Origin: Gavia stellata | Lineage: Eukaryota; Chordata; Aves; Gaviiformes; Gaviidae | Assembly (NCBI RefSeq): GCF_030936135.1 | Contig: NC_082594.1 | Coordinates: 18,129,553 to 18,193,552 of the forward strand | Length of the DNA: 64,000 nucleotides | Direction of reading: 5' to 3' | Shown: one piece after another, positions 24,635-36,500 of the stretch | Position numbering within the stretch: position 1 is the first letter of the stretch | Layout of the letters: the number at the start of each line of letters is the position of its first letter | Made by a program: the position numbers and the translations under genes | Notes under the pieces: model-generated | Seen by the model: only the letters and a program-made list of their open reading frames with translations | Databases searched by the model: none | Told to the model about the DNA's origin: nothing

Positions 24635-24960
24635 CCCAGCACTCCAGCTCGTAACGCCTCACCGAGCCCCCCCGCTCTCGGCGGCGCAGGCTGAGGGCTC
24701 CCCTCACCGCGGCGGCGGGCGCCCCCTCGCGCTAAAATGGCGCCTCCACCGCGCCACTCAACGGCTGGGGGGGGCAGGAGCGCGCGGGCACAGCCCGCCC
24801 TTCGCGCTCGGCCTGCCGCCGAGGTGGGCGCATGCGCACTCCTCGCGCCGCTTGAGTCGCGGCGCCGACTCCGTGCGGCGCCCCGCTGCGGCTGAGGTGT
24901 AAAGGAGCGGTTGTGGCGTGAGGCGTCGGGGGGGCTGCGAGGGCGGGAAAAGCTAATACT
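24635..24960. promoter_or_regulatory. Orphan GC-rich island, probable promoter of an unannotated transcript
   Basis: About 320 bp of dense CpG sequence stands alone in AT-rich intergenic DNA, about 11 kb from the SLC35F2 island and 14 kb from the RAB39A island. It contains the palindrome GCGCATGCGC at 24828-24837, the core of the NRF1 site, and AAAATGGCGCC at 24734-24744, close to a YY1 promoter element in the plus orientation. Potential splice donors are present on both strands: GAG|GTGGGC at 24823 (plus), and CTCG|GTGAGG at 24663 and GCG|GTGAGG at 24708 (minus). Isolated islands of this type usually mark transcription starts; the direction is not decided by the sequence. Confidence 0.6.
24737..24895 (+). 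CDS. Possible 52-codon ORF in the orphan GC island
   Basis: Starts at the ATG inside the YY1-like element and ends at TGA 24893-24895. The product would be Arg/Ala/Pro-rich with no domain, which is what GC-rich DNA yields by chance. An in-frame donor-like GAG|GTGGGC at 24823 could join it to an unseen second exon. Coding status is unproven and more likely false than true. Confidence 0.12.
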   Translation: MAPPPRHSTAGGGRSARAQPALRARPAAEVGACALLAPLESRRRLRAAPRCG

Positions 24961-27900
24961 GACTATACAAAAACACTAGCACTTGCTTTGCAGCTGAATG
25001 TGTGTGTATATATATTTATATGCATATTTGTGTGTGCTAGGGTTCACTAAGAGTGTTTAGAAAAGTGATAGGTAAGTTTTAAACTTCAAAACTTTATCCA
25101 ATTAATACTTGTTAAGACATTCCACACTAATGGTTAGTTCTTATCATTATCACTAAATAATCAAAACTACCTTCAGCAGTATATCAAAAATTAGGTGTCA
25201 GTATACAACAGTGTGAAACTGATGCTGCGCTGTAAGCCCTGACGACCGCGGTCAGTGGTGGCCTTGGTCACCAAGGCAGGAGTGATTAGGTTCAAGAACT
25301 CTCTCATGAGAAATGCTGAAACCGAGGTGTGCTTCGTCTTCCCACCTCCCAGCAAATTTGGGATCTTGTACTTTCATAAGACGTTTGAATTTCTAGACAG
25401 CGCCATGTTTCTCTGCTTTGGCTACACTAGCAGCCCTGTTGGACTATGGTCTGTGTAGAGAAGGGCCGCTCAGATTCAAAGGGAGAAAGGAAAAACATTG
25501 TTAGATGGGTATTTTAACTGCTTGTGTTTTGAATTCTTTTTCTCCAGCAATAAGACAACTTTGAGGCAGCACTGAAGTAAGCACCAACCAAACTATGAAA
25601 TCGCAAAGGTCCTTAATAGTTTCAAAGAAACCACCTTTCCGTCCAAGCAAGAAAGACAATAGGCATAGCAAGTGATAATTAAGATGATAAAAGCCTGAAA
25701 GTTCTATAATCACTGTGGGAAGACAAAAAAAAAAAAAAAAAAAGGCAAATGATGTTCTGTTAAAAAGCTTTCTCTGATACTCTGAGTAAATAATAACAAT
25801 TATTTCATTGGTAATGTTTGATTTATTTTTTTTTAAGAGTAAAGAGCCATTTCCTCAGTATATATCACATTTGTCCAGCATGCCAGACCATAGCATACAT
25901 CTTGAGGAAGGAAAAGTAGTTTCATTGTTTGCTTATTCAGGAAAATCTTTTTCATCATCATACTCTAAGTGTTAAAATATGAATTCTATCCAATCAGTAA
26001 TACACACACATGGAAATATTACAGATATACAGATGTTACACCTTTGTTTTATGGAGTAGGTATATTTTAAGAACTGTGAGGATGTTGGACATACTCCAGA
26101 GATCTTTCTTTAATTTCTCAAGTTAGCTAAAATTACAAATTCTGTCCCTGCACTTCCACACTATAAATAAATTTTGTGAGTTGAAGTTTCAGCACTATTC
26201 TGCTGCATTGCATTCATGGTGACCTTTTGTTGGTGGATTAAATGACTGTTGCACATGCGATGCAGACAAATACTCATCTGAATAGAGACTCGGGTGCATC
26301 CACTTCTAGCATTAGTACTCTAGAAAGTTGTGTATGGCTTCCTTCCAATTCTGCCTATTTTATCCCTTTCTCTGCCTCCCTATGTACATCTCTTCAGACT
26401 TGCACTATACTTTTCTTATGGCTGAGAAGGGAACTCTGAGATCTTCCTAGTCAATCCTAGCTTATGTGTGGTCTGTGCTGTTTCCCCACAGGGGGCAAGC
26501 AGGTCCTCTCCCCCTCCTAGACTTGGCAGGGGATCAGGTTTTGCAGAGAACACAATAGCGCTGCTGTTGTCCACTGCAGCCTCTCTGGGGTTTGGAAATT
26601 AAAACGTGCTTTCCTTCCACTCTAGTTCTTCCTCAGGCTTTGCTAGAGCAAGCCCCCACCAACAGGAGGCAGGCCAGAAACCAGAGTCAGGTTGCCCAGC
26701 AATAACCTGAGGCTGCTGTTGTGAACTTAAGAAAAATTTGCAGTATCAAACAGAAGCACTGTAGAGAAATACACTCTGGGATCATCTGCCCACCTTGTGG
26801 TATTAAAACATTAAGATAAACAGTCCTGTCCCTGTAGAGATGTAGCTCAAATGCGTTACAGGAACAGCCTGTTCTCTACCAGCACAGCATCCCTGCCTCA
26901 GCCAAGGGCTCGTCCAGCCTTCTCCTGTACTGGCAACGCATTATAATCCAACTTGTTTAGTGCATTGGCCCAGTGGTAATGCAGGTGGCCCACTGCCCAG
27001 AACTGGTTGCCATTTTCTTGCCCATTTGACTTTTTGATTCCCCATGTTTGAGGGAGAAGTGCTCTTTGATGACCTCTGATTGTTGTAAGCAGTTGATAGG
27101 TTTGGCCAGTTGTCACAGAGGACCTGACCTCCTCCTGCCTGCCACGCAATGGCTCATCTGCCTTCTGTAACTGGTGCATCAAATCCCAGGAAGGAATGGT
27201 CATGTTTTCTCTGTTTCACTGGGCAGCACAACACCTGACAAAGCTTGAAGACCTCTGTTTGGCTTGGGCCTTGGAGGCTTTGGGAACGGCGTGGTGAGAA
27301 TGGTGTACTTTGTGCAGAGTCACTCATTTGCAAATGCTGGAGCTTCTTTCTATATTGTGAGAGAAACTCATTGGCTTGAGGTTTGCCGAGTCTGGTATCC
27401 CAACAGAGGCAAGGCTGCCGCAGCTCCATGTTGCCACATGCAGTCAGTAGTGAGGTGGTCTTATTGCCTATCCCAATAGGCACACAGATGCTGTACACTG
27501 TGTGTGTGTATATATATACACACACCTAACACACAGCTGACCACACAAACAAACACAGGTGGCACAAACAGCCTAATCCTGTGCCCCTCTTTGACAGTTA
27601 AAGGTTTGTTAGTGTGAAATGCATGCATATATACAATATGGATTCCTCCAGTAGCTGGCCTTAGACAGTCTGTCCAGTAACTGAAGTTGGCCTTCCAGTT
27701 TACTTTGCATGGCCCCACACAGACCAACATCTACACGTACGCACTATGGATCTCCCCAGTAACTGTCTCTGTATCCCCTGCTCTCTCCTTGACTCATGCA
27801 CAGAGACTTATACGCGCAGATGGGTCTCAGTCACACCTCACATCACAGCCTTTCCCATAATTGGCTCAGAAAAGATAATGGCCTAGATGGACCTCAAACC

Positions 27901-28059
27901 AGAACAGGTCTTTTACACCTTCTTATCTGCAAGAACAAAACACAAGAGCTTCTCACTCTTACTGCCTTTAACATTTGTTCTTTATCATTTCTTCTAAGGG
28001 ATGAATTTGCTAGGAACCATCCCAGAGCAGATCTTAGCTCAAGGATTCACATTCTGCAC
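24961..28059. other. Intergenic, no recognised gene
   Basis: AT-rich DNA with a tg/ta simple repeat near 25002-25038 and a poly(A) run at 25727-25743. From about 26450 it becomes more GC-rich and has overlapping minus-strand frames at 26898-27525 that I cannot assign. They lie next to the decayed LTR pair and might be remnants of the same insertion, but no retroviral motif is visible. Confidence 0.4.
27500..27525. repeat. Self-complementary (TG)n(TA)n(CA)n tract
   Basis: A run of tg dinucleotides passes into ta and then ca dinucleotides, giving a nearly perfect palindrome that could extrude as a hairpin. It is flanked by further CA-rich sequence up to about 27560. Confidence 0.85.
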
Positions 28060-28805
28060 CAAATTATACCTTTTCAGCCAGGCTGGCTCCTAAATAGAGC
28101 ATAATCTTAAGAAAGACCAACAGTTGTCTTTTCTAGTCTGTCTAGTTGTTGTGGACAAAGCAGTCTCATGTCAGGAGTTTTCACTGATTTTTAATTTATT
28201 GCCAACTACATATTTTTTAATTACTGATTCAGGGGTACTGAGAAACAAGATAATAATTAAATGCCTATGGAAAACACCTCAAATTAAATCCAGCCACTTC
28301 TTCTCCCCCCTTCTAGTCTCCACTCTGCTTGCTTTTGCCAAGTGTTACACTCAGTCCCTTCAGCGAGTCATCAGGCAGCACAGGAGGTTGGCATCAGCGC
28401 GTAGCGGTTTCCTTTCTTGCCACTCCACGTTTCTTATGCTTTTCAACTGCCTCAGTGTGGATTCCTCCCCAGACTGTAGTCCCCTTCAAGGTAGTACCTG
28501 CTTCTGCAGGGATTCCTTCATGGGCTGCAGTCCCCTCAGTAAGTATCTGCTCCTGTGTCTTCTGTGTGTCATCACACGTATCCTCACACATCTCCTCCCA
28601 GCAGCTGCTCTTCATTATTAAATATGTTTTCACAGAGGTGCTATATGCACCTCTGGTTCAAGTTTTGGCACATGGTGGGTTGGCATTGTCTGTTGCCAAG
28701 CCAGCTGGAACCAGCTGTGACTGAAGGGCGGTCACGACCTTCTCACAGATCACCCCTGTAGCCTCCCACTACCAAAACTCTGCCAGTGCAGCCAATGTAC
28801 CAGTT
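28060..28805 (-). mobile_element. Decayed LTR, copy 1 (probable 3' LTR)
   Basis: Shares a colinear set of blocks with the solo LTR at 48839-49982. In plus-strand order: an AATTTATTGCC block (28190), AAAACACC (28270), a C/T-rich tract, tattaaatatgtt (28617) followed by agaggtgctat, and finally the block tagcctcccactaccaaaac (28760). It also aligns block for block with copy 2. The sense strand is minus by analogy. It is strongly diverged; the left limit is approximate. Confidence 0.55.
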
Positions 28806-29229
28806 TCTTTCAGTCTTGGGCAACTCAGGATCTTTCTAGTTAGGGGTCATATTTAGGCAGAAGCATTTTTCAGTCTCACCTCAGCTGCTCCACTGGCCAA
28901 ATTTCCCCAGCTTCTCGCTGCCCTCCGGTGGATAGTGCTGCTTGTCAGCTTTGTCTGCTATGGCACACCAGGTAGGTTTAAGGAGCTTCCTTTCCTTCAA
29001 CACTGTATCCTTCAGCAGATAAAGAGCAACATACCTATTAGCATCAATATGTTGGCTTGAACCAGTCATAGCATGTGAGTAGCAGCATTCCAGGATTTGA
29101 ACATTGAGGATCCCTAAACATCTTTGACTGATTGCTACAAAACCAGAGAGCTTTCCTTTTGAACCCAGACACATTCGGGGACATAAGAACTGAAGAGCTG
29201 AGAGCAACGATGCTCAAATGGTCTTTGAG
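28806..29229 (-). mobile_element. Internal remnant between two decayed LTRs
   Basis: About 420 bp lies between the two LTR copies. A minus-strand frame (28881-29207, 108 codons) is open but shows no retroviral gag, protease or polymerase motif I can recognise. If this is a provirus, nearly all of its internal region has been lost. Confidence 0.35.
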
Positions 29230-30024
29230 ATATCTCAGACAGGTGTTAGGGTGACGGTTTGACCTGTTTATAATAATTTTTCATTTTCATTCCTGGGCTC
29301 AGAAGATCTGTTGAGTTCTGTTTCAATTTAATGTACTTTTTAGCTGGGATCAGGACCAGGAATTCACTGGTGGAAGGCTTGTCTGCATTTCTTTCTGAAC
29401 CAGAACAGCCTAATTTGGAAGGACAGTAATATTCCTGACAGTAACACAGAATGACTCAGAGGGATAGTGGCAGTGGGAAGGAGTTCAGAGAGCTGGTTCT
29501 CTAATGGAGTGCAAACAAACCCTCAGAAAAAACACCCCTTCTTCCCTCTGCACACCTCTCCCCCTCTTTTTGTTCTCCCATCCCCTCACTGCCATTGCAC
29601 TCAGTTGCTTTGGTGAGGCAATGGGCAGCACAGGAGTCTGGGGTCAGTGGTGGTTCCTCCATCAGTAGCAGTCCCTTTAGAGTCATGCCTTGCAGACCCT
29701 GCTCGGGCAGCTACATGGCTCCCGCCCATGCTCAGGCATGGTCTTCTCTTTCCTCCTCCTCCAGTATGTTTTTCTTCTTTCTTTTGTGCTGGCAATTTCT
29801 ACCCTTTCTTAAATACATCTCTTCCAGAGGTGCTATAAACTCATCTGATGGGTTCAGAGGCACCACCAGCTTGGCTGACATGCTCTCAGCTGTGTCCTGC
29901 GGTGGGTCTACTGGAGCCAGCTGGAAATGGCTGTGTCTGGTGCAGCTGTGACCTTCCCACAGAGGTCAGCCCTGCAGCCCACCCTCAAAAAACCCCCTGC
30001 CCTTGCCAGTTATGCTCAATACAA
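29230..30024 (-). mobile_element. Decayed LTR, copy 2 (probable 5' LTR)
   Basis: Aligned with copy 1 through cactcag followed by ggcagcacaggag (29605-29640), cttaaatacatctcttccag followed by aggtgctataaac (29810-29840), and an end in gctcaatacaaa near 30020 that matches the caatac end of the solo LTR. Orientation is as copy 1, on the minus strand. Open frames on both strands within it (for example 29595-29951) are not genes. Confidence 0.55.
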
Positions 30025-32805
30025 AGATGTATGCAATTTTACAAATTACATTACTTCCCTGTGCCGTGGGAGAGATGGTGCAGTGAGGGAGAGAAGCTGG
30101 GCAGGCTGGCGTTGTGGTTTCTTTCACAAACTCCTCGTTCTGCGTGAGAGATGGTGCAATCCTGGAAGAAGGCTGGGTGGGTCAGTGTGATGATTCCTGA
30201 CATGCTGTGTCATCCTAGCACAGGGTCATGGGTGGGTCATGGGTTTCCCTGGGCTCTTTTCCACTCCCTGAGTGCCCCAGAGGTTGCAGAGATGGTCCTG
30301 CATCCTGGAGCAGGGTCATAGGTCCTCCCTACCCAGAGTCTTTTTTCAGCCACCTCCAGTTACCCCAGTACCTTTCCATGTCCTTAGTTACAGGATTTCC
30401 GTGTCCTTAAGTTACAGGAATACCTCACTGATGATTACACCAGTTGTTTTCTGATCTGTTGTTGTTTTCCGATCTGTTGTTGTTTTCCGATTCTTGCTTC
30501 AGTTACTTCTGGACGTATTTGCACTTCTTGATGATCAACAGGTCGTTTGCACAGCTTGGCTATCTGTGTCCTTGAGCACACCAAAACCATCTCCCCCAGG
30601 GATGGAGCCCTGGCTGGCAAAGGCCTTGGCCCTTGCTGCGCTTCAACACAAGCATACTGACCAGCAACCTGTTTACATATGTCCAGATCCTTTTATCTCC
30701 TTTCTTCTGTATTCTTCCACACTTGTTCTTCCCCAGTCAAATTTGATCTTTCCCTTCCCCTGTCTTTGGTCCTTCCCCTAAACATCCCATAGTAAGTCTT
30801 GCACAACCCCAAAATGTTCTTTCCAACTTCCCATAGTGAGTCCCATGCTCCTGTAGGCAGTAATTCTCTCTGAGTCTGTAATGGGATTGATGGGGAGTTG
30901 ATGGGTAGTGTCATCCATTGACTCAGCTGGGGGTGTCCCCCCAACCCATGGGGCTGGTGGCTCCCCTGTGACAGCCCTTGGAGCAACCCCATCAGGGGCT
31001 CAGCCAGCTCTGGTGTGGTTACAGGGGTTCCCCTGCCTGTCATTGTGCCTCTGCTCCTTTGTGTTTGTGGGGATGAGCCTTCAGTCACATAATCTAGCAG
31101 TCTGTAAACTCTGTCCCCATTTAGGTTCACTCTGGAAGTTCTTTGGGGTAAAAGGTCCCTGAATAGCTCGTGACAGTAGTCTTTTAACAGTACAAGGGAA
31201 AGGTATCTAACCCCTTCTGATGATTTCATCTACTATGAAAATTTCACCCATGAATGTCTGCTAAAACACTTTTACAAACCTATTATTTGTTCTAAATATC
31301 CTCATGTGATGCGTGCTTTTTGACCAGAGGCATAGTCTCTTAAATTTTTAAGAAACTTTATTCACTTTTAGATGGCTTTAAATTCCCATGGGCAGAGAGA
31401 AGACTTCCTGCCTTAAAGGCACTCAGTCTACCTCCAGTGTAAACAAGGTTGGACTCCAACTGGAAGCGTAAAGGATGGCATTTGGGGTGAAAGACCATGG
31501 GATCTACTTCCAGTTACAAAGCCTAAGACAAGCCTTTGCACCCGTAGTAGGGGTGCAGGGCAGCTGTCACGTTTTTGGAATGAAAGTTGTCCACACTGTG
31601 CATCCAGTGGTCACAGGGAGACTGGGTGGTGTAGTGCTGTACTCAGTGATACACAATCGAACATATATTTGCCTGGGAGGATGGGTATAGCAAGTGGATA
31701 ATGATTCCTGTTCTGCAAACATGTATATAACACACAGATCACAGCTTCATCCCCACCAGTCTCGTTTAGACCAGTCCTATACCAGTAACCACAGAGGAAC
31801 AGGTCACTCATTCTGACTGGTTGACATGCTGGGTTTATGGATGACAGCTTAGCTCCTGTGTGTTGCAGTTCTTGGGCTTCATCTTCTCTGTGTATCAGAC
31901 GACCATGTATGGTGGTCGCCCCCAAAGGGCTATAATCTTAACTATTTATTACCTTTTATATTGGATCATTGATACAAGCTGGCAATGGCTCTGCTAATCA
32001 CGTGGCTGGAGGCCCAATCTCTTTGGTGTTCTCCATTCCTGAGGCCAATTAATAGTTGCCACCGCAGTTTCTATAACCCTCCAGCCTCCCACCCAAGTAA
32101 TTTACCAGAAAAGAAACATGACCTGTGTTACCAGCTCATACTGGATTAATCTAGTCAGTTCAAGATTAGCAGATGTAATCACAGCCCATTTGTCTGGGCA
32201 ATTCTTCCAGGTAGGCTAAACTCAGTTGCACGTACCATACACAGAAGTTCTTTGTTTAATTTTTTCAAACAGTGCAGGGACACTTGTTTGCCCGTCCTGA
32301 ATTAGTTCAGCAATTACGTTTACCTGTCAGTGTCTTCTATGTCCTTTGTTAGGCCTGCAACAGTATAAAGCATGAGAAGAGTTGCAGGCACTGGATAGGA
32401 CAGAGGCATTGGGAAGGCAATTAGAAATAATACTCCTCTTAAGAAATTATCAGAGAATGCATTTGGAGCAAAAGTGGGAATCTGGGAAAAACAGATCACC
32501 ATGACATTGGGCAATGAATTGTAGGGTTCCGTCAGAGATGCAGTGCTTACAGAAAAAAGTACCTCTTTGATCAACATACCCAAAGGGTCCATGGCACAAA
32601 GCTCAGACAAAGAGTGTTCTTTGTTAGCAGAAATCTGTATTGTTTCACACACCAGCATTTCCCAAACACAAAAGAGATGTAGGAGATGGACTGCATCAGA
32701 GCAAAGAATGCACAGAATCCTAGAAGGAGTCATTCCAAATGACAACTGGAAAAGTGAGGTGTAAGATTGACAAATGACGAAAAGGAAGGCGTGAGAACAA
32801 ATACT
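30025..32805. other. Intergenic next to the LTR pair, unassigned
   Basis: Moderately GC-rich up to about 31.2 kb, with an 18-bp tandem duplication (unit ttttccgatctgttgttg) at 30447-30482. A 178-codon minus-strand frame spans 30693-31229; other minus-strand frames are at 31611-31925 and 32320-32745. None shows a family signature I recognise. Confidence 0.4.
30447..30482. repeat. 18-bp tandem duplication
   Basis: Two adjacent copies of TTTTCCGATCTGTTGTTG, the first with one T-for-C difference, followed by a partial third (ttttccgatt). Confidence 0.85.
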
Positions 32806-33457
32806 TCACAGAATCACAGAATCACAGAATCACTAAGGTTGGAAAAGACCTATAAGATCATCAAGTCCAACCAAAAAAAAAAAAAAAAACCACAAAAAAA
32901 CCCCACACACCAAAAACCAACCCACCCAACACCACACAGCTCCATGCCCATCAAGCCACATCCCACAATGCCACATCCACATGCTCCTTGAATACCTCCA
33001 GGGAGGGTGACTCTACCACCTCCCTGGGCAGCCTATTCCAATGTTTCACTACTCTTTCAGTAAAGAACTTTTTCCTAATCCCTAGCCTGAACCTCCCCTG
33101 GCGCAACTTGAGGCCATTTCCTCTAGTCCTGTCACTAGTCACTTGGGAGAAGAGACCAACACCCACCTCTCTGCAACCTCCTTTCAGGTAGTTGTAGAGA
33201 GCGATGAGGTCTCCCCTCAGCCTCCTCTTCTCCAGGCTGAACAACCCCAGCTCCCTCAGCCGCTCCTCACAAGACTTGTGCTCCAGACCCCTCACCAGCT
33301 TCGTCGCCCTTCTCTGGACACGCTCCAGCACCTCAATGTCCTTCTTGTAGTGAGGGGCCCAAAACTGAACACAGTATTCGAGGTGCGGCCTCACCAGAGC
33401 CGAGTACAGAGGCACGATCACCTCCCTGCTCCTGCTGGCCACACCATTTCTGATACA
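32806..33457 (-). mobile_element. CR1 LINE, 5'-truncated 3' end
   Basis: On the minus strand an open frame (33442-32951, 163 codons) encodes the C-terminus of CR1 ORF2. It includes [54 protein letters not shown] and [20 protein letters not shown] and then stops. The 3' UTR follows, with an A/C-rich part, and ends in tandem 8-bp units (plus strand: tcacagaa) at 32806-32832. This 5' truncation and octamer tail are typical of CR1. It is little diverged, so probably fairly recent. Confidence 0.93.
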
Positions 33458-33472
33458 GAAACTTGTTTTACA

Positions 33473-33533
33473 TAGTAGAATAAATAATAGTAGAATAAAT
33501 AATAGTAGAATTTTACATAGTAGAATAAATTGC
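33473..33533. repeat. Short AT-rich tandem repeat
   Basis: The unit tagtagaataaataa is repeated three to four times, the last copies spaced by ttttaca. It begins 15 bp from the truncated 5' end of the CR1 copy. Confidence 0.8.
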
Positions 33534-36500
33534 CGTTTGGGGTTTGGTTCTTGATCTCAGCTAAAGGCAATCTTAATCCTGCCTAAAGACAGATTCTTAT
33601 GCAGTTTAGGCATTAACTCTGAAATGTCAACGCGCATGAATTCAGTTCAGCATTTTAGTGGAGCAGGTTGCGTGTTCCTGTATTTTCCTGACACTTTACT
33701 GAGTTAGATGTGCTTCTGTAACTGTGACTTTCTAAGATGCCCTCTTAGATGTCTAAGATGGCAAGATTTGCAGAGATAGATACCATCTATTACACTTGGA
33801 GTAAACGGACATTTGGGAGGGAAATACAATTCTTGTTGTATGTCTGATCTAGACACAGCAAACATCAAGCTGGGAGTGATTGCTCTGAGCATAACATAGT
33901 ATTACTAACATTTTGAGGGAGGAGATTATTGGCAAAGGGGTTAGACTACAATGGGGCTATAGATCAGATAGAGGTTGTTTACTTGTGTGGAACAGAGATG
34001 GCTTAACAGTTGCTGAGATGTGAGGAAAAGTAAAAAAATATTTTATGGTTATAAAATGTTTATTGAGTAAATACTCAGACCTTGGTTTTTAATATTCTAA
34101 AAAGTTATGACTTTTAGTTTCCAGGCTTGTTTTTGAAGTTAAGTTGTAGGTCCTTCTGGAAGATCAGGTCTGAAGAGTTAGGAGAAGTTTTCCTTGTCCC
34201 AGCTGGGTGTTTCTGTTCTTCACTGACTGCCTATGTGAGTTCATTCTGCTGTGGATTAGACTCACTTGCATCATCTCCACAGAGACATTTTAATGCCTCA
34301 TGAACAAAGTGGATCTGTATGTGTAGGATCCATGGATTCTGATGACTCATTTGTGCAGCTTTTCTTTTTTAATGTTTATTACTGATGTTCTACCATGCAC
34401 ATATCTACCTCAACAACATAAGGAACACGCTTATCAAACAAGGACATCTTCTAAGTGGTCAGATTGTACCTTTGAATGAACGAGCACATTGCCACACAGA
34501 GACACTATAAAAATACCCTCACCAACTAATTATTTGTTGAAATCTATATAGGAAATCATTAAAAATACCATAAACTGAAGAAGCTTGTAACTCCTACCAT
34601 GTTTTCCTAGAACATTCCTTTCTCCTTCGCCTGTGAATAGCTCCAGGTGTTCCAGACACAGTATCAGAAATAAACTTCCAGCAACAAATAACAAATGCAA
34701 TAAACACAAAACTTTCCAACGCATTTCCCTTTACTCAGGGTTTTTTTCACCATCTTGCCAGGTGAATATTCTCTCTGCACTTCTTTGCTATCCCATTACT
34801 TCTTACCACTGTAAAATTGCCATAGTGAGATAAGCCCCAGCATAACGTGGAGCTGTTAACCACAGCGAGCTCAGAGATGAACCCTGGCACCTGGGTGCGA
34901 GATCAGGAACTTGATCCTGGGCAGCTGGAACATTCCATTGCTCCTGTCAGTACTGGCGAGGATTTCTGTGGACCACAGGGTTAGCAGGTCTTGTAACCTG
35001 CAGGTTTCCTGTCCTACACAATTGCCTTTGGCGTTTGAGGAGATACAAGCACTCTTGGAAACTCTCAGAAGGGAAGGCTTAGACCAAGAGTGGTGTTAAA
35101 ATCTCAGCCTCAACCTGCCGCTCCTGCCGACCCTCCCAGCCAGCAGCGGGAGTGTTAGCTTCACCAAGAGCTGGAGTGACTCACTAATTAACACCACAGG
35201 AGGAAGTGTGAAACCCATCAAATACTATGAACTGCAGAAAGTAAAAAGGACAGTAGATTTGTTCTCATACCACTTACAAGATTTTGGGGCAGACTGATCA
35301 TTTCACCATAGTGCTGTTCTGCTACTCAGATACTAAATTTATACATATGCATCAAAGAAGTCTGTGGAAGAAACATTACCAGAATGTTGTGGTTTAAGAA
35401 ATGTCCTTCCTGCCATCAGGTGAAACCTACCTGGCTTGATGACATCTTAGAGGAAGGAGAGTCATTGCTCATTAGTCGGGAGTATCCCACCTCCATTACT
35501 ACTCTATCACCTCCAGTACTACTCTATCAAAAAAAGAGATAGCTGGCAGCATCTTCCAACAGCTTACATCTGTTGAAACTTTCTCTGTAATAAAATAAGC
35601 AGCTGTATCAGCCTCCAGACCAATAGTCTAGGCAATTAAAACAGGCATGAATGGCATCTTGCTTCCAGGCTGGTCCCTCTTAGGTTCTTGGGTGGCAGCA
35701 GAAAGCATAGTTTCTTAGTGTCAGGTTGACTGGGGTTGAGAATCAATTACTTTCATTCGTGCTTCTCTAAGATCCATGGAATCACATGTGCACATTCTTC
35801 ATGAGCACTGTGATCTGTGTAATCCCTGGTGACCTACCCCCTTGCCAAAGGTTGAGAAAAATCCATGCCAAATCAAAAATGTGAAAAGAAATGAGGAATT
35901 TTTAGATTGTAAGGTCTTGGATTTATAGCTTAGTGCAGTCAACTAGCTAATAATGCAGTAGATTTGGAGGTTTAGGTTTGTTTGGGTTTTTTATTATTTC
36001 CCAGAATTTAGGTGTGATTCACCCTTCCTGGGAAGAGCAGATTCAAGCTGCCTATGTGCAAGAGGTGGAAACTGTCTGAGGGAAAGTCGGGTTTATGTTG
36101 CTGCTTTAACCTCTCCACTTTAACCATGCCAGCTCCTCAAAGCATACCCATTTTTGATTGCTTCTTCTGACTGCTGGTCAGAGATCTTTGTGATGGCCTG
36201 CATGCTGTCAGGGCCTCTGTACTCAATGGTAAACTAACAAAAACTGTATGTCTTGGAGATAAAATTCACCCACCTTGTCCACTCCACAGGAGATATGACA
36301 AATGCAGGTACCTTAAGTAGCACTTAACATATGACACTCAGAAGGTCCCAAATGAAGGTGTAAGTTTGTGCTTTGGATATATGTGAATTTATATACCACT
36401 GTCTTTCTACAATGACAAGCTTAGCTAGACAGACCAGACGCTGGAAGTCTGAAAATATTTGCAAACATATTTAGCTCAACTGTAAATGCTGTAGGCAAGT

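Noticed and set aside
33143-33475. 110-codon plus-strand frame
   Set aside because: Antisense of the CR1 ORF2 C-terminus.
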